A DNA stretch of 64,000 nt from an uncultured Phocaeicola sp. (GCA_944320135.1 CALUGI010000013.1:17521-81520); one strand, 5' to 3'; counted from the stretch's first letter, positions 43,659 through 53,255 are shown. Numbers and translations: made by a program. Notes: generated by a model from the sequence alone, not told the origin.

Positions 43659-44010
43659 GACGTTCAGTTCGACATTTGCAAATATAACGCTTTTCCGGCG
43701 TATCGGAGCAGGATTGCCCGAAAAAAACGCGCGGGCGCGCGTGTGCAAGCGCCGCCGCGTTCGGGAGGGAAAGCGGCGGCGTTTGGGTTGGCTCCTGCCG
43801 TCCTTTTATTTGAAGTTTAGGCTAAAATATTTCGGCGTTTGCTGCATAAATGCGGGAAAATCAGGAGGGAAATCGTTTGAAATGCTTGCCGTGATAAAAA
43901 ATAGAACAAAAATAAAATAATCAGACCTTGCGGCATTTTAAGATTTGTTGTTCCTTTGCATCCGATTTTTAAACCAGAAAAAACGAATTTAAGCAAACTT
44001 TTAGTCAAAA
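43659..44010. other. Intergenic region between the AraC gene and the surface operon
   Basis: 352 bases without a gene. The AraC side has a -7 box (43679-43686, minus strand). Bases 43730-43800 are G+C-rich with alternating GC and short inverted repeats. Bases 43840-44010 are A+T-rich and hold the operon promoter at 43928-43958. No complete ORF with coding character was seen. Confidence 0.6.
43928..43958 (+). promoter_or_regulatory. Shared-type promoter P1 of the DUF4493/PCMD operon
   Basis: The -33 region reads AGACCTTGCGGC, with TTG at 43928-43930. After 20 bases comes TTCCTTTG (43951-43958), followed by CA. The same -33 flank, spacing and -7 box recur at 53476 and 54931. The ATG follows 52 bases after the box. 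Confidence 0.8.
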
Positions 44011-46518
44011 ATGGGAAAAAGGAGTCAATTGTTCGTTTGGTTCGGGCTGTCAGTCTTCGGGCTGTGCTCTTGTTCCAAGGACGACAGTGCGGCAAGCGGA
44101 CCGACGGGCACTTTCAGCATGAGCGTGCAGGCGAGCGGCGAGGTGATTGTCGGGCAAAGCGTCTCCCGTGTGGGGGAAGATGCGGAAAACGGAAGCGGCA
44201 ATCCGTTGCCGGAAGTCGACGATTTTTCGGTATCGGTGTCCAATCACGGAGAGAGCGTGTTGGAATGGAGCGCATTCCGGGAGATGAAAGAAGAAGGAAA
44301 CTGCGAGCTTCGCCCCGGCACTTATACGGCGGAAGCCTGGTATGGCGATGTGGAGAAGGAAGGCTTCGGGCAGGATTACTTTGCAGGTTCGCAAGAATTT
44401 GCGGTGAAGCGCGGCGAGAATACGCCGGTGTCTGTCACTTGCTACAGGGGCAACGCGCTGTTGTCCGTCGTCTATACGGACGAGTTCAAGTCGTATTTCT
44501 CCGCATCTTATTCGGCGGAAGTGTTCAGTTCGTTGGGCAATACGGTGGAATACGTGCAAGATGAATCTCGTTTCGCCTCTTTTGCTCCGGGAGAACTTTC
44601 GGTGAGCGTGCGGGTGAAGAAGCCCGGACAGGCGGAAGAAGCGGAGTATCCGGTGATGGCTTTCCCGGCGGAAGCCCGCCATGCCTATACGCTGACGCTG
44701 GATGTAGACGTGTCGTCCGCTACGATGACCGTATCGTTCTCAGATAAAGTGTCCGAGGAATCTGTCGAGTTTGACGTGTCTGACGAGGCTTTGAACACGC
44801 CGGCTCCGCGTCTGGCGCCCAGCGGTTTCCAGAACGGCGTGGCGTTGGCCCCGGTGGAAGGCGTGGCTTGGGAGGACAACGTGTCCGTGGTTGCCAACGC
44901 GGAGGCAGGCTTGGCCTCTTTCCGCATGAGGGTGGCCTCGTCATACGTGGAAGGAATGGGAGTGACGGGCGAGGTTGACCTCATGTCTTCCGATCCGACC
45001 GTGGAAACCTTGCGGACTTTAGGGCTTGGGATGAAAGGGTTGACGGGCAATGTCGACCGCATGGCGCTGATAGACTATACGGCCTTGGTGGGCAACCTCC
45101 CCGCCGGAAACGATGAAAACTCGTTCACGGTGTATGCGGTGGACAATTACGGGAAGAAGTCGGACGAGCTGACGCTGAAAGTGACCCCGCAGCTCTGCGG
45201 CTTCGCGGTGGCCGCTGCGGGAGGCGAAGTGCCCTTCTTGGGAAACACGTGCCGGGTGACCGTTTCCTTCATCGACGGAGACCCCTCGAAAGCCTCTTTC
45301 TCTTTGGCCGACGGAGGCCAGCCTCTGACCGTGACGCAGGTGAGCGAGGCAGTGGAGGCGGAAGGCCACAAGCAATATACCATCGATTTGCAGGCCCCTG
45401 ACGGCGTGCAGTTCAAAGAACCGTTCAAGGTGTCGGCCTCTTATCTGGCCTATAATGAAACTACGGACGATTTGGATGTGGGTTTTGGTATTTTGGTTGA
45501 TGATAAGGTCCGGGACGTGCGGGCTAAAAGAGCGGTGCTCCATCTGTATAATGAGGAAATGGATAATGTAGATTTCGAGTATAAAACGGGCAACGGTGCT
45601 TGGCAGGCTTTAGAAAAGGCCGAAGTTGACGGTTCGTTCCTTACCGCGCGAAATCTGACCCCCTCTTCGCAAGTCACATTTCGCGCGTTGAGGTCGGGCG
45701 TTTCGTCCAATGAAGAATCCGTGCAGACCGAAAACATCTTCGAGTTGCCTAATCCTGGATTCGAAACGTGGACGGTAGGGCCTGACGGGATGGAGGGGCA
45801 TGGAGATGTATCAGGGATTAATTATGCTCATCTGCCTTATCGTTCGTGGGAACGTTGGTATCCTTATGAAACAGTTGGTACGCCTCATTGGGATACATTG
45901 AACGAATATACTACATCGGATGGAGGCGAAAATAGAAACTACTCAAACTTTTTTGGTAATAAGTCGTGGACGCGTTATGTAGCGAACTCAGGTACAATTC
46001 GTACAGCCGAGCATCGAAGCGGAGCTTATTCGGCTTTGATACGGACTGTTGGCTGGGGAAGTGGAAGTACGGCTGTTAATAGTAAAAGCGCATGTCAGAA
46101 TGTTACGATAGGTGAGTTGTATTTAGGAGAATATCAATCCGGAGGAGCGGCTTCTTATGGGGTAGCTTGTGATTCTCGACCCGATTCGTTGCGCTTCTAT
46201 TATAAATATTATAGACAGAACTCGGATTCCTTTGTTGCTGAAATAAGAGTTTATAATGAAGATACTGAAATAGGTTCCGGTATTGCCGGTTCGAATGTGA
46301 CTTCTGCTGCAAGGGATTCTTGGTCTGATGCGATAGATATTCCTATTGTATATGCTGTTGATAATTTACGTGCGACTTCTATTTCTGTCGTGTTCAAGTC
46401 TGGCCGCTCAACCTCCACCGATGATATGATGATTTGGCCTGGCTTTAGTAATCTTACAACGGGCGAATACGTCGGAAGTCAGCTTTATATCGATGACGTA
46501 TCATTAATTTATGAATAA
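44011..46518 (+). CDS. Modular surface lipoprotein: DUF4493-like start, FN3-like middle, PCMD C-terminus
   Basis: 835 residues. Lipobox cysteine in GLCSCSKDDSAA. Residues about 20-240 are DUF4493-like (FSVSVSNHGESVLEW...LRPGTYTAEAWYGD...VTCYRGNALLSVVY). The middle (about 245-570) has several beta-sandwich units. From about residue 577 begins a PCMD-type module (LPNPGFETWTVGPDG, WDTLNEYTTSDGG, ending LYIDDVSLIYE); PCMD is a putative carbohydrate-related domain. First gene of the operon, directly after promoter P1. The region from about 45450 is richer in A+T than the first half, which points to module replacement. Its stop overlaps the next start by eight bases. Confidence 0.82.
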   Translation: MGKRSQLFVWFGLSVFGLCSCSKDDSAASGPTGTFSMSVQASGEVIVGQSVSRVGEDAENGSGNPLPEVDDFSVSVSNHGESVLEWSAFREMKEEGNCELRPGTYTAEAWYGDVEKEGFGQDYFAGSQEFAVKRGENTPVSVTCYRGNALLSVVYTDEFKSYFSASYSAEVFSSLGNTVEYVQDESRFASFAPGELSVSVRVKKPGQAEEAEYPVMAFPAEARHAYTLTLDVDVSSATMTVSFSDKVSEESVEFDVSDEALNTPAPRLAPSGFQNGVALAPVEGVAWEDNVSVVANAEAGLASFRMRVASSYVEGMGVTGEVDLMSSDPTVETLRTLGLGMKGLTGNVDRMALIDYTALVGNLPAGNDENSFTVYAVDNYGKKSDELTLKVTPQLCGFAVAAAGGEVPFLGNTCRVTVSFIDGDPSKASFSLADGGQPLTVTQVSEAVEAEGHKQYTIDLQAPDGVQFKEPFKVSASYLAYNETTDDLDVGFGILVDDKVRDVRAKRAVLHLYNEEMDNVDFEYKTGNGAWQALEKAEVDGSFLTARNLTPSSQVTFRALRSGVSSNEESVQTENIFELPNPGFETWTVGPDGMEGHGDVSGINYAHLPYRSWERWYPYETVGTPHWDTLNEYTTSDGGENRNYSNFFGNKSWTRYVANSGTIRTAEHRSGAYSALIRTVGWGSGSTAVNSKSACQNVTIGELYLGEYQSGGAASYGVACDSRPDSLRFYYKYYRQNSDSFVAEIRVYNEDTEIGSGIAGSNVTSAARDSWSDAIDIPIVYAVDNLRATSISVVFKSGRSTSTDDMMIWPGFSNLTTGEYVGSQLYIDDVSLIYE

Positions 46519-47773
46519 AAAACAGAAACAATATATGAGACGCAATTTAGTATTTTCATTCGTTGCGCTGGCAAGCCTCGTGTTTGCGGCATGTCATGGC
46601 GAGAAGATGGATTTTGATTTGAGCCGCAACGGACAAATCAATTTGGCCCCGCTGAAGGACAGCGAAAACCCGAAACTGACTTTCAACACTGAACCGTTAG
46701 TCACCACGTCGCGCGCCGCTTCAAATGTGGAAGACTACGTGATAGGCATCTATACCGATGGCGATGCGTTGGTGCAGGAATGGGCTTACGCAGAGATGCC
46801 GGAGGTATATACGCTGGGCGTGGGAACCTATAAGATAAAGGCGCACAGCCCCGTGACGGAAGGCGCGGCTTTCGATGCCCCGTATTGCGAAGGCGAATCT
46901 GCCTTGTTTGAAATCACGCAAGACAATATCGTGGATGCCGGACAGGTGAAATGTACGTTGAAAAACATTAAAGTGACCATCAAATACGACGAGAAACTTC
47001 TCGCTCTGTTGGGGGATGACGCGAATGTGAGCGTGACGGTGGGAGAAGAGTCGCTGGCTTTCTCTAAAACTGAAACCCGTTCGGGATTCTTCCACGGAAA
47101 GGATGCGGGCAACGTGGTAGACGTGGTTCTGGCGGGAACGATAGAAGGCGAAAGCGAATCAATCACCCGTTCCTATTCGGACATTGATTTGGGCACGGAG
47201 CTTGTCATCACCTACACGCTGAAGGAGGCTTCCGTATCGGTTGACCCCGGAACGGGCGGAACCGTTTCTGCGCAGAGACTGGTGTTGGATGCAGAATGCG
47301 AGCCGGTTTCTATCGGCGCTTCGGTGACTCCTGAAGAAGACGAGATTCTGGACTTCGGAAGTGCGTCTGTCGTGGGCGACGGGTTTGACATCAATGAAAC
47401 GGTTACAGATTTGACTCAGCCGGTGGTCGTGCTGTTGCGCGCTCCCGACGGGATTGCCCACGTATATGTCACGATAACGACCACAAGCACGGAAGAAGGC
47501 GGATTTGCAGATGCCGTCTTGGGAGTTTTCGGAACGAACTCTTTTGACTTGGCTTACCCCGATACGCCGAAAGTGGAAGAGGGCTTGAGCGCGTTGAGCC
47601 TGCCTATGGGTGAAGCCGTGATTAACCAGCAGGAGGTGCGTTTCGACGTGAGCCAGTTTGTCAGCTTGCTGGGCGGCTTTCCGGGAGTGCATTATTTCAA
47701 TCTGAAGGTGGTCGATGCAAAAGGGATGGAAGCCGAAGCGACTTTGACAATCGACAGCCGCAATGCTGAATAA
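46511..47773 (+). CDS. DUF4493-like surface lipoprotein
   Basis: 420 residues from the ATG at 46511, which overlaps the previous stop; an in-frame ATG at 46535 (MRRNLVFSF) is an alternative giving a shorter n-region. Lipobox cysteine in VFAACHGEKMDF. Residues about 55-240 match the DUF4493-like pattern of its neighbours: VEDYVIGIYTDGDALVQEW, LGVGTYKIKAHSPV, YCEGESALFEI and VKCTLKNIKVTIKYDEKLLAL. The C-terminal part (about 245-420) is predicted beta sandwich. It has no PCMD module, unlike the genes on both sides. Function unknown; position suggests a partner in a surface assembly. Confidence 0.8.
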   Translation: MNKKQKQYMRRNLVFSFVALASLVFAACHGEKMDFDLSRNGQINLAPLKDSENPKLTFNTEPLVTTSRAASNVEDYVIGIYTDGDALVQEWAYAEMPEVYTLGVGTYKIKAHSPVTEGAAFDAPYCEGESALFEITQDNIVDAGQVKCTLKNIKVTIKYDEKLLALLGDDANVSVTVGEESLAFSKTETRSGFFHGKDAGNVVDVVLAGTIEGESESITRSYSDIDLGTELVITYTLKEASVSVDPGTGGTVSAQRLVLDAECEPVSIGASVTPEEDEILDFGSASVVGDGFDINETVTDLTQPVVVLLRAPDGIAHVYVTITTTSTEEGGFADAVLGVFGTNSFDLAYPDTPKVEEGLSALSLPMGEAVINQQEVRFDVSQFVSLLGGFPGVHYFNLKVVDAKGMEAEATLTIDSRNAE

Positions 47774-47785
47774 AGAGAAAACGAG

Positions 47786-50008
47786 ATGAAGAAGTGCTGT
47801 TTATTGATATGCTCTCTTGTTTTGCTGGGCGCGTGCCGTCAGGAAGACCGGTGGTCGGCCTTGGGCGAAGGCACGTTGCTGCTCGACATGCAGGCGGGCG
47901 AGGAAGTGAAGGTCGTTTCGCGGGCGGAAAACGGTGAAACGGCGGGCGAAGAAATTCAAAACCCGGCGGACTTGTTGAAAGAAACCGCCCGCGTTCGCGT
48001 GTATCAGGGTAACAAGCTGATACGCAAGTACGAAGGTTGGGGCGGCGAAGTGGAGTCCGGAATCACGCTGGCCTCCGGCGACGGCTATCGGGTGCGTGTC
48101 ACGGCGGGCGATTCCGTGGCCGCTTCGTTCGAATGCAAGTATTATGTGGGCGAAGAACCGTTCGTCATCGCCAAGGGACAGCAGACTGAGGTGGATGTGA
48201 CCTGCAACATCGCCAATGCGCTGGTGAAGGTGAATTTCGCCGATGTGCTTGACACTTACTTGGAAAGCGCGGAAGTGAATGTTGCCGTCGATGCGGAAGG
48301 CGGGAACCTGGCATATCAGTGGGCGGGCGGCGAGGAAGCCGCTGAAGCTCCTGTCGGCTACTATACGTTCCCTCAGGATAAGAAGTATTTTGTCTGCACG
48401 TTGACATGCGTAACCAAGTCCGGAGAAAAGTTCACCCAGACCGACCGCGTAGAGAATGCGGAAGAATCTACTCTGTACACGCTTACCTACAACTACGTTC
48501 CAGGCGGCGACGAGCCGGAAGCGTCGGAACAGGGAGGCGGATTCTTCGAGCTGGAGGTGGACGAGACGCCTTTGGTGAAGAAAGAAGAGTTCGTCGACGT
48601 GTATCAGCGTCCCGTCATCCAATGGACGAACGGAGGTGCGGTTCTTCCGGACGGTGAGGCTTGGACGCTGGAACCGGGCGTGGACGTAAGTCCGGTGACG
48701 GTCGTTGCCGCTTCTTCGGCCTTGTCTCAGGTTACAGTAGGAGGTACCTTGCTGACGGCTTTGGGCATCACGCCGTCAGGCGATTTGTTGGACGAGGCTT
48801 TTCGTTCGGAACTGCAAAGTAAAGGCATCGCCGTGACAATAGATTCAGAGTCGCATTTGACCGTAAACTGGGACGCTTCTTTGAATGAGCTTTTCGAGGT
48901 TGAGGGCATTCATGAACTGACATTCTCCGCAACGGACGGAAACGGCAAATCCAGAGAGACGGCTTTGAGGATGATTGTCTCCGCTTCGAATGTCCGTGCG
49001 GTGCCTATACCTAATAAATATGAGGTGTGGGGAGACAAGGCCACCCTGTATGCCGAAGTGATTGAAGGCAAGAACCCGACAGGAACGCTGACTTTCCGTT
49101 ATCGCCGGAAAGGGACGGACAATTGGACGGAAGGGATAGCGGCTGTTCGCGAGGAAAGCCAAATCAAATCAGTGCAGCTGACAGGACTGACTCCGGGCAC
49201 GACATACGAGTATCAGGTAGCGGAAGATACGAAAGTCTCAGATATTATTCAAGAGTTTACTACGGAAACCGCCGTTCAGTTGCCGAATGCCGGATTTGAA
49301 GACTGGCATCAGTCGGGGAATACGTGGTATATCTATCCGAAGGGCGGTGAAATGTTCTGGGATAGCGGAAATGTTGGCGCTACTACGGGAATCGCTGCTT
49401 CTTTTGGCGATAATGTAACCACTCGTGACGGGTCAATAAAAGTTGGGGGCAGCTACTCTGTAAAGTTGAAATCCGATTATTTTGTGATTCAATTTGCCGC
49501 AGGCAATCTTTTTGCAGGCCAATATCTTGAAACGGACGGAACGGATGGCGTGCTTGGTTGGGGGCGGCCGTTTACAGTTCGCCCGCTGGCTCTTCGGGGG
49601 CATATCCGTTATATAAGCGGAACGGTAAATCATGGTGGGAGACACATCGCCGACAACCAGCCGGATCAAGGCATCGTTTATATTGCTTTGACGGATGGAG
49701 AGCCTGAACCATACGGTGAAACGGAGTGGGCGTTCGTCGTGCGAACCAAAGACGAGAAACTGTTCAATCCGGAAGCGGAGAATGTCATTGCATACGGCGA
49801 ACAGGTGTGGGATGCAAGCACGGAAGGAGACGGTATGATCGGGTTCACCATTCCGTTGGAATACCATGCAACCGATCGCATTCCCGAACGCATCATACTG
49901 GTTGCTTCCGCAAGCCGGTACGGTGACTACTTTGAAGGTTCCACGGGCAGCACCATGTGGTTAGATGATTTGGAGTTAATTTATGAAGAGAGCAAACTCG
50001 AAAAATAA
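47786..50008 (+). CDS. Modular surface lipoprotein: DUF4493-like start and PCMD C-terminus
   Basis: 740 residues. Lipobox cysteine in LLGACRQEDRWS. DUF4493-like region about 20-235 (VRVYQGNKLIRKYEGWGGEV, YYVGEEPFVIAKGQQTEVDV, NALVKVNF). Beta-sandwich units follow, the last of FN3 type (about 410-495, VQLTGLTPGTTYEYQV). The PCMD module runs from about residue 498 (LPNAGFEDW) to the end: FAAGNLFAGQYLETDG, VLGWGRPFTVRPLALRGH, then DYFEGSTGSTMWLDDLELIYE. Same layout as the 835-residue protein. Its 3' end overlaps the next gene by 26 bases. Confidence 0.83.
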   Translation: MKKCCLLICSLVLLGACRQEDRWSALGEGTLLLDMQAGEEVKVVSRAENGETAGEEIQNPADLLKETARVRVYQGNKLIRKYEGWGGEVESGITLASGDGYRVRVTAGDSVAASFECKYYVGEEPFVIAKGQQTEVDVTCNIANALVKVNFADVLDTYLESAEVNVAVDAEGGNLAYQWAGGEEAAEAPVGYYTFPQDKKYFVCTLTCVTKSGEKFTQTDRVENAEESTLYTLTYNYVPGGDEPEASEQGGGFFELEVDETPLVKKEEFVDVYQRPVIQWTNGGAVLPDGEAWTLEPGVDVSPVTVVAASSALSQVTVGGTLLTALGITPSGDLLDEAFRSELQSKGIAVTIDSESHLTVNWDASLNELFEVEGIHELTFSATDGNGKSRETALRMIVSASNVRAVPIPNKYEVWGDKATLYAEVIEGKNPTGTLTFRYRRKGTDNWTEGIAAVREESQIKSVQLTGLTPGTTYEYQVAEDTKVSDIIQEFTTETAVQLPNAGFEDWHQSGNTWYIYPKGGEMFWDSGNVGATTGIAASFGDNVTTRDGSIKVGGSYSVKLKSDYFVIQFAAGNLFAGQYLETDGTDGVLGWGRPFTVRPLALRGHIRYISGTVNHGGRHIADNQPDQGIVYIALTDGEPEPYGETEWAFVVRTKDEKLFNPEAENVIAYGEQVWDASTEGDGMIGFTIPLEYHATDRIPERIILVASASRYGDYFEGSTGSTMWLDDLELIYEESKLEK

Positions 50009-50744
50009 AAGTTTCGTGAAAAAGATTTTATACCTTTCCGCTGCTTTGCTGTGCCTGGCGGCCAACCTCCGGGCACAGGAAGGCAAAATAAAGATACCCG
50101 ACAACGTGTTTGTCCCTAAAGGACAATGGGTGGTGGGCAGCTCCGTCTCTTATTCGGAGCACACCGAAGAAAATTATCAGTTCCTGATTGTCGACAAGTT
50201 CAATTCAGACGGATATACCTTTAAGGTAAGTCCGCTTATTACGTATGCGGTGAAGGACAACCTGACTATGGGCGGCCGCTTCTCCTATGGCCGGACGTTG
50301 ACCAAATTTGACGGCCTCTCGCTCGATTTGGGAGACGATTTGGATTTTGACTTGAACGACACTTACCAGTTGAAGCATTCCTATTCGGTGATGGCGGTGA
50401 TGCGCAACTACATCAATTTGGGCACGAGCAAACGTTTCGCCCTTTACGCCGAGACGCAGTTGCAGTTCGGAGGTTCGCAGGCGAAATTAGTGACGAAAGA
50501 CGGGGAGGCGCTGACGGGCACTTACACTTCGTCTACTGATTTTGGAATCGGCGTGTCGCCGGGCATTGTAGCTTTCGTCAACAATTATACAGCCGTGGAA
50601 GTAAGCGTGGGAGTGTTGGGCGTGAATTTTAGCAAAGTGAAGCAGAAGACAGACCAGATATACATGGGCGACCAGACATCCAGCTCGGCAAATTTTCGTA
50701 TCAACCTGTTTTCAATCGGCTTGGGGATAGCCTTTTATCTGTAA
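49983..50744 (+). CDS. Small outer-membrane beta-barrel protein (paralog 1)
   Basis: 253 residues with a signal peptide ending near LRAQEG and no lipobox. The mature part alternates amphipathic strands and ends in FSIGLGIAFYL, as outer-membrane barrels do (around eight to ten strands). It shares an order of motifs with the next gene: GQWVVGSSVSYSEH, ITYAVKDNLTMGGRFSYG, VMRNYI, ISPGIV-like GVSPGIVAFVNNYTAVEVSVGVLG and NFRINLFSIGLG. Start overlaps the PCMD lipoprotein gene by 26 bases. The pair may anchor, export or organise the surface lipoproteins of the operon; that is inference. Confidence 0.82.
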   Translation: MKRANSKNKSFVKKILYLSAALLCLAANLRAQEGKIKIPDNVFVPKGQWVVGSSVSYSEHTEENYQFLIVDKFNSDGYTFKVSPLITYAVKDNLTMGGRFSYGRTLTKFDGLSLDLGDDLDFDLNDTYQLKHSYSVMAVMRNYINLGTSKRFALYAETQLQFGGSQAKLVTKDGEALTGTYTSSTDFGIGVSPGIVAFVNNYTAVEVSVGVLGVNFSKVKQKTDQIYMGDQTSSSANFRINLFSIGLGIAFYL

Positions 50745-50748
50745 GAGT

Positions 50749-51603
50749 ATGAGATATTTCGTTATAACATTGGTATTGTTGTTGGGAGGTGCGCTTGACG
50801 CGGCGGCCCAGCAGCGGGACACGATTGTGGTGCATGACACGATTTATGTAGACAAGTCGGAAATGCCGGAAAAGCCGAATGAAGACCTGCTCGTGGAGTC
50901 CAGCAGTTTGATACGCATCAAGCCGATCGGACGTTACGACAGGGGAATCAGAAACTACCGTATCGTGGAAAAAGGGAAATGGATAGGGGGGCTTACCTTC
51001 TCGTTCATGAATTACGACAGTGACGAGAGCACCATGCTTTATACCGTTGTCGGTGGTTTGGACGCGGATTTCTCGGTGAAATCGATAAATCCATACGTGG
51101 GATATGCGTTGAGGGACAATCTGGTGCTGGGCATGAAGCTCGGATACAGTCATCTCGATGCCGGATTGGGAAATGTGGACTTGGACTTTGGCTCGGACTA
51201 CCACTTTTCGTTCGGGAACTTGAGGTATAGCGAGGACTTGTACTCCGTCGGGGCATTCATGCGCTCCTACATCGGACTGGACGACAAGGGAATCTTCGGA
51301 CTTTTCAATGAAACGGAACTGACGTACAAGCGGGGAACATCCACCTACTCCGACGGGGAGGAAAACGACCGGAAGTACACGGAGACAACCATCAACGAAC
51401 TGCGGTTAGGAATCAACCCCGGAGTGGCCGTGTTCATTACGAAAAACCTTTGCGCTGAGATGTCTTTCGGAGTGGCCGGGCTGAAGTTCCGTTCTGAAAA
51501 GCAGCGCGACGAAATGGGCGTAGAAGGAAAACGCCGCACCAGCGGAGCGGATTTCAAAATCAATATTCTCAACATCAATATAGGTTTGACTTTATGTTTA
51601 TAG
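50749..51603 (+). CDS. Small outer-membrane beta-barrel protein (paralog 2)
   Basis: 284 residues, signal peptide ending near DAAAQQ. After a short periplasmic stretch (about 20-75) the barrel part parallels the preceding gene: GKWIGGLTFSFMNY, VGYALRDNLVLGMKLGYSH, AFMRSYIGLD, GINPGVAVFITKNLCAEMSFGVAG and DFKINILNINIGLTLCL. The two probably arose by duplication and have diverged. Starts four bases after the previous stop and overlaps the next gene by ten bases. Confidence 0.82.
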   Translation: MRYFVITLVLLLGGALDAAAQQRDTIVVHDTIYVDKSEMPEKPNEDLLVESSSLIRIKPIGRYDRGIRNYRIVEKGKWIGGLTFSFMNYDSDESTMLYTVVGGLDADFSVKSINPYVGYALRDNLVLGMKLGYSHLDAGLGNVDLDFGSDYHFSFGNLRYSEDLYSVGAFMRSYIGLDDKGIFGLFNETELTYKRGTSTYSDGEENDRKYTETTINELRLGINPGVAVFITKNLCAEMSFGVAGLKFRSEKQRDEMGVEGKRRTSGADFKINILNINIGLTLCL

Positions 51604-53255
51604 GCAAGGGTATGAAGAAACGGTATATGGCGGAATGCGTGTGCATGCTGCTTCTGGCGGTTGTATCGGCAGGGTGCATCAAGAATGACATTCCTTATGC
51701 GGAGGTGCCTCTGGCGATTACTGCATTTGAGGTGGACGGACAGACCGGAACGGTCATTTCGGAAGAAGACCGGACGGTGACTGTGGCACTGAAAGAGACG
51801 GCGAACCCGGCCAAACTGAAGGTCTTGGCGTTTTCGTGTACGGAAAAGGCGACTGCTTCGCTGGCTGTGGGGCAAGAAATCAGCCTTTTGTCTCCCTATA
51901 AGGTCACTTTGTCGCTCTATCAGGATTACGAGTGGACGGTGATAGGCGAGCAACGCATCGAACGCACGCTGCGCGTGACCGACCAGGTTGGAAACGCGAC
52001 TTTCGACGAGGAAAGCCGTATGGCGAGGGTGTTGGTGAGAAAAGACGCGGATTTGGCCGGTATCAGCCTGCTTGAGCTGAAATTGGGGCCTGAAGGGGCG
52101 GCCATGAACGGGGAAACATCTTCGCAGCCTGCTTTGGAGTGGAAGTATTATTCGAACTACGCGGAGGCCGAAGTGAGGGTGACCTACGGAGATTTTCTTG
52201 ACCAGACGTGGACGGTGCGCATCTACAACAGCCCGACCGACGTGATGACCGAATCGGCAGACGGATGGGTGAACGTGGCTTGGATGTACGGCGTGGGAGT
52301 GGCCGGAGCCGATTGCGGGTTTGAATACCGCGAATCGGGCGAAACGGAATGGACGCGCGTGCCGCAGGAGTATCTGACGGTGGAGGGAGGAAACTTCCAT
52401 GCCCGCGTGCCGCATCTGAAAGCTAACGCTATGTATGAATGCCGGGCTTATTCCGGCGAAGAAGTGGCCGATGCGGTGCAGTTCTCTACGGTAGACGTGG
52501 AGACGGTGCCGAACATGGATTTCGAAGACTGGGTATTCAATGCCGGAGACAAAGGAAAGGCCATCTGTCCGTGGGCGGAAGGGGATTCGCCTTTCTGGGA
52601 TACCGGAAACCACGGGAGCACGACTTTGAGCGAGAAGGACAACGTGACGACGCCCGTCGGCGACCCGCGTCCCGGAAGCCGGGGCACGACTGCCGCGCAG
52701 CTGAGGTCGGCAACGGTGGCGGGAGTGCTGGCGGCAGGCAACCTTTTCATCGGAGAATATAAGAAAACGGAAGGAATGAACGGACGTTTGGGCTTCGGAC
52801 GCGCCTTTACGTCGTATCCCACGCGCCTGAAAGGGTATTATAAATATCAGACGGCGCCGATAACCAAGGTAAGCAAGGGCTTCGAGCATTTGGAGAACGA
52901 GCCGGACACTTGCGTCGTGTGGGTGGCTTTGGGCGACTGGGAGCTTTCGTCGGCAAACTCCCCGAACGGCCAGTTTACCGCAGTGGAGATTCTTACGGAA
53001 AACCGGGAAAACAACGGCAAGTATTTCGACAAGAACGACCCGCACATCATCGCTTACGGCGAGATGGCGTGCGGTGAAAACGTGCCGTCGTACCAAGAGT
53101 TTGCGGTAGAATTCGAATACCGGGCTACCGACCGCCGACCCACCGCCCTGATTATCGTTTGCTCGGCAAGCAAATACGGCGACTATTTTGCGGGCGGGCC
53201 CGGAGCGACGATGTGTATTGACGACTTCAGCCTTGAATACGATTACGACGAATAG
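51594..53255 (+). CDS. PCMD-domain surface lipoprotein
   Basis: 553 residues from the ATG at 51594; an in-frame ATG at 51612 (MKKRYMAEC) may be the real start. Lipobox cysteine in VSAGCIKNDIPY. Residues about 35-125 and 130-210 look like DUF5018-type sandwich repeats (VPLAITAFEVDGQTGTVISE; RTLRVTDQVGNATFDEESRM). Then an FN3-like unit (about 215-300). The PCMD module runs from about 304 (VPNMDFEDWVF) to DYFAGGPGATMCIDDFSLEY. It contains AAGNLFIGEYKKTEGMNG and LGFGRAFTSYPTRLKGYYKY, nearly the same order as in the other four PCMD proteins here. Last gene of the operon; a perfect-palindrome terminator follows. Confidence 0.84.
   Translation: MFIGKGMKKRYMAECVCMLLLAVVSAGCIKNDIPYAEVPLAITAFEVDGQTGTVISEEDRTVTVALKETANPAKLKVLAFSCTEKATASLAVGQEISLLSPYKVTLSLYQDYEWTVIGEQRIERTLRVTDQVGNATFDEESRMARVLVRKDADLAGISLLELKLGPEGAAMNGETSSQPALEWKYYSNYAEAEVRVTYGDFLDQTWTVRIYNSPTDVMTESADGWVNVAWMYGVGVAGADCGFEYRESGETEWTRVPQEYLTVEGGNFHARVPHLKANAMYECRAYSGEEVADAVQFSTVDVETVPNMDFEDWVFNAGDKGKAICPWAEGDSPFWDTGNHGSTTLSEKDNVTTPVGDPRPGSRGTTAAQLRSATVAGVLAAGNLFIGEYKKTEGMNGRLGFGRAFTSYPTRLKGYYKYQTAPITKVSKGFEHLENEPDTCVVWVALGDWELSSANSPNGQFTAVEILTENRENNGKYFDKNDPHIIAYGEMACGENVPSYQEFAVEFEYRATDRRPTALIIVCSASKYGDYFAGGPGATMCIDDFSLEYDYDE

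Noticed and set aside
51345-53096. 583-codon open frame on the minus strand
   Set aside because: Lies fully within the PCMD lipoprotein gene and part of the second barrel gene; the product is rich in His and Arg, the usual look of an antisense shadow, with no domain.
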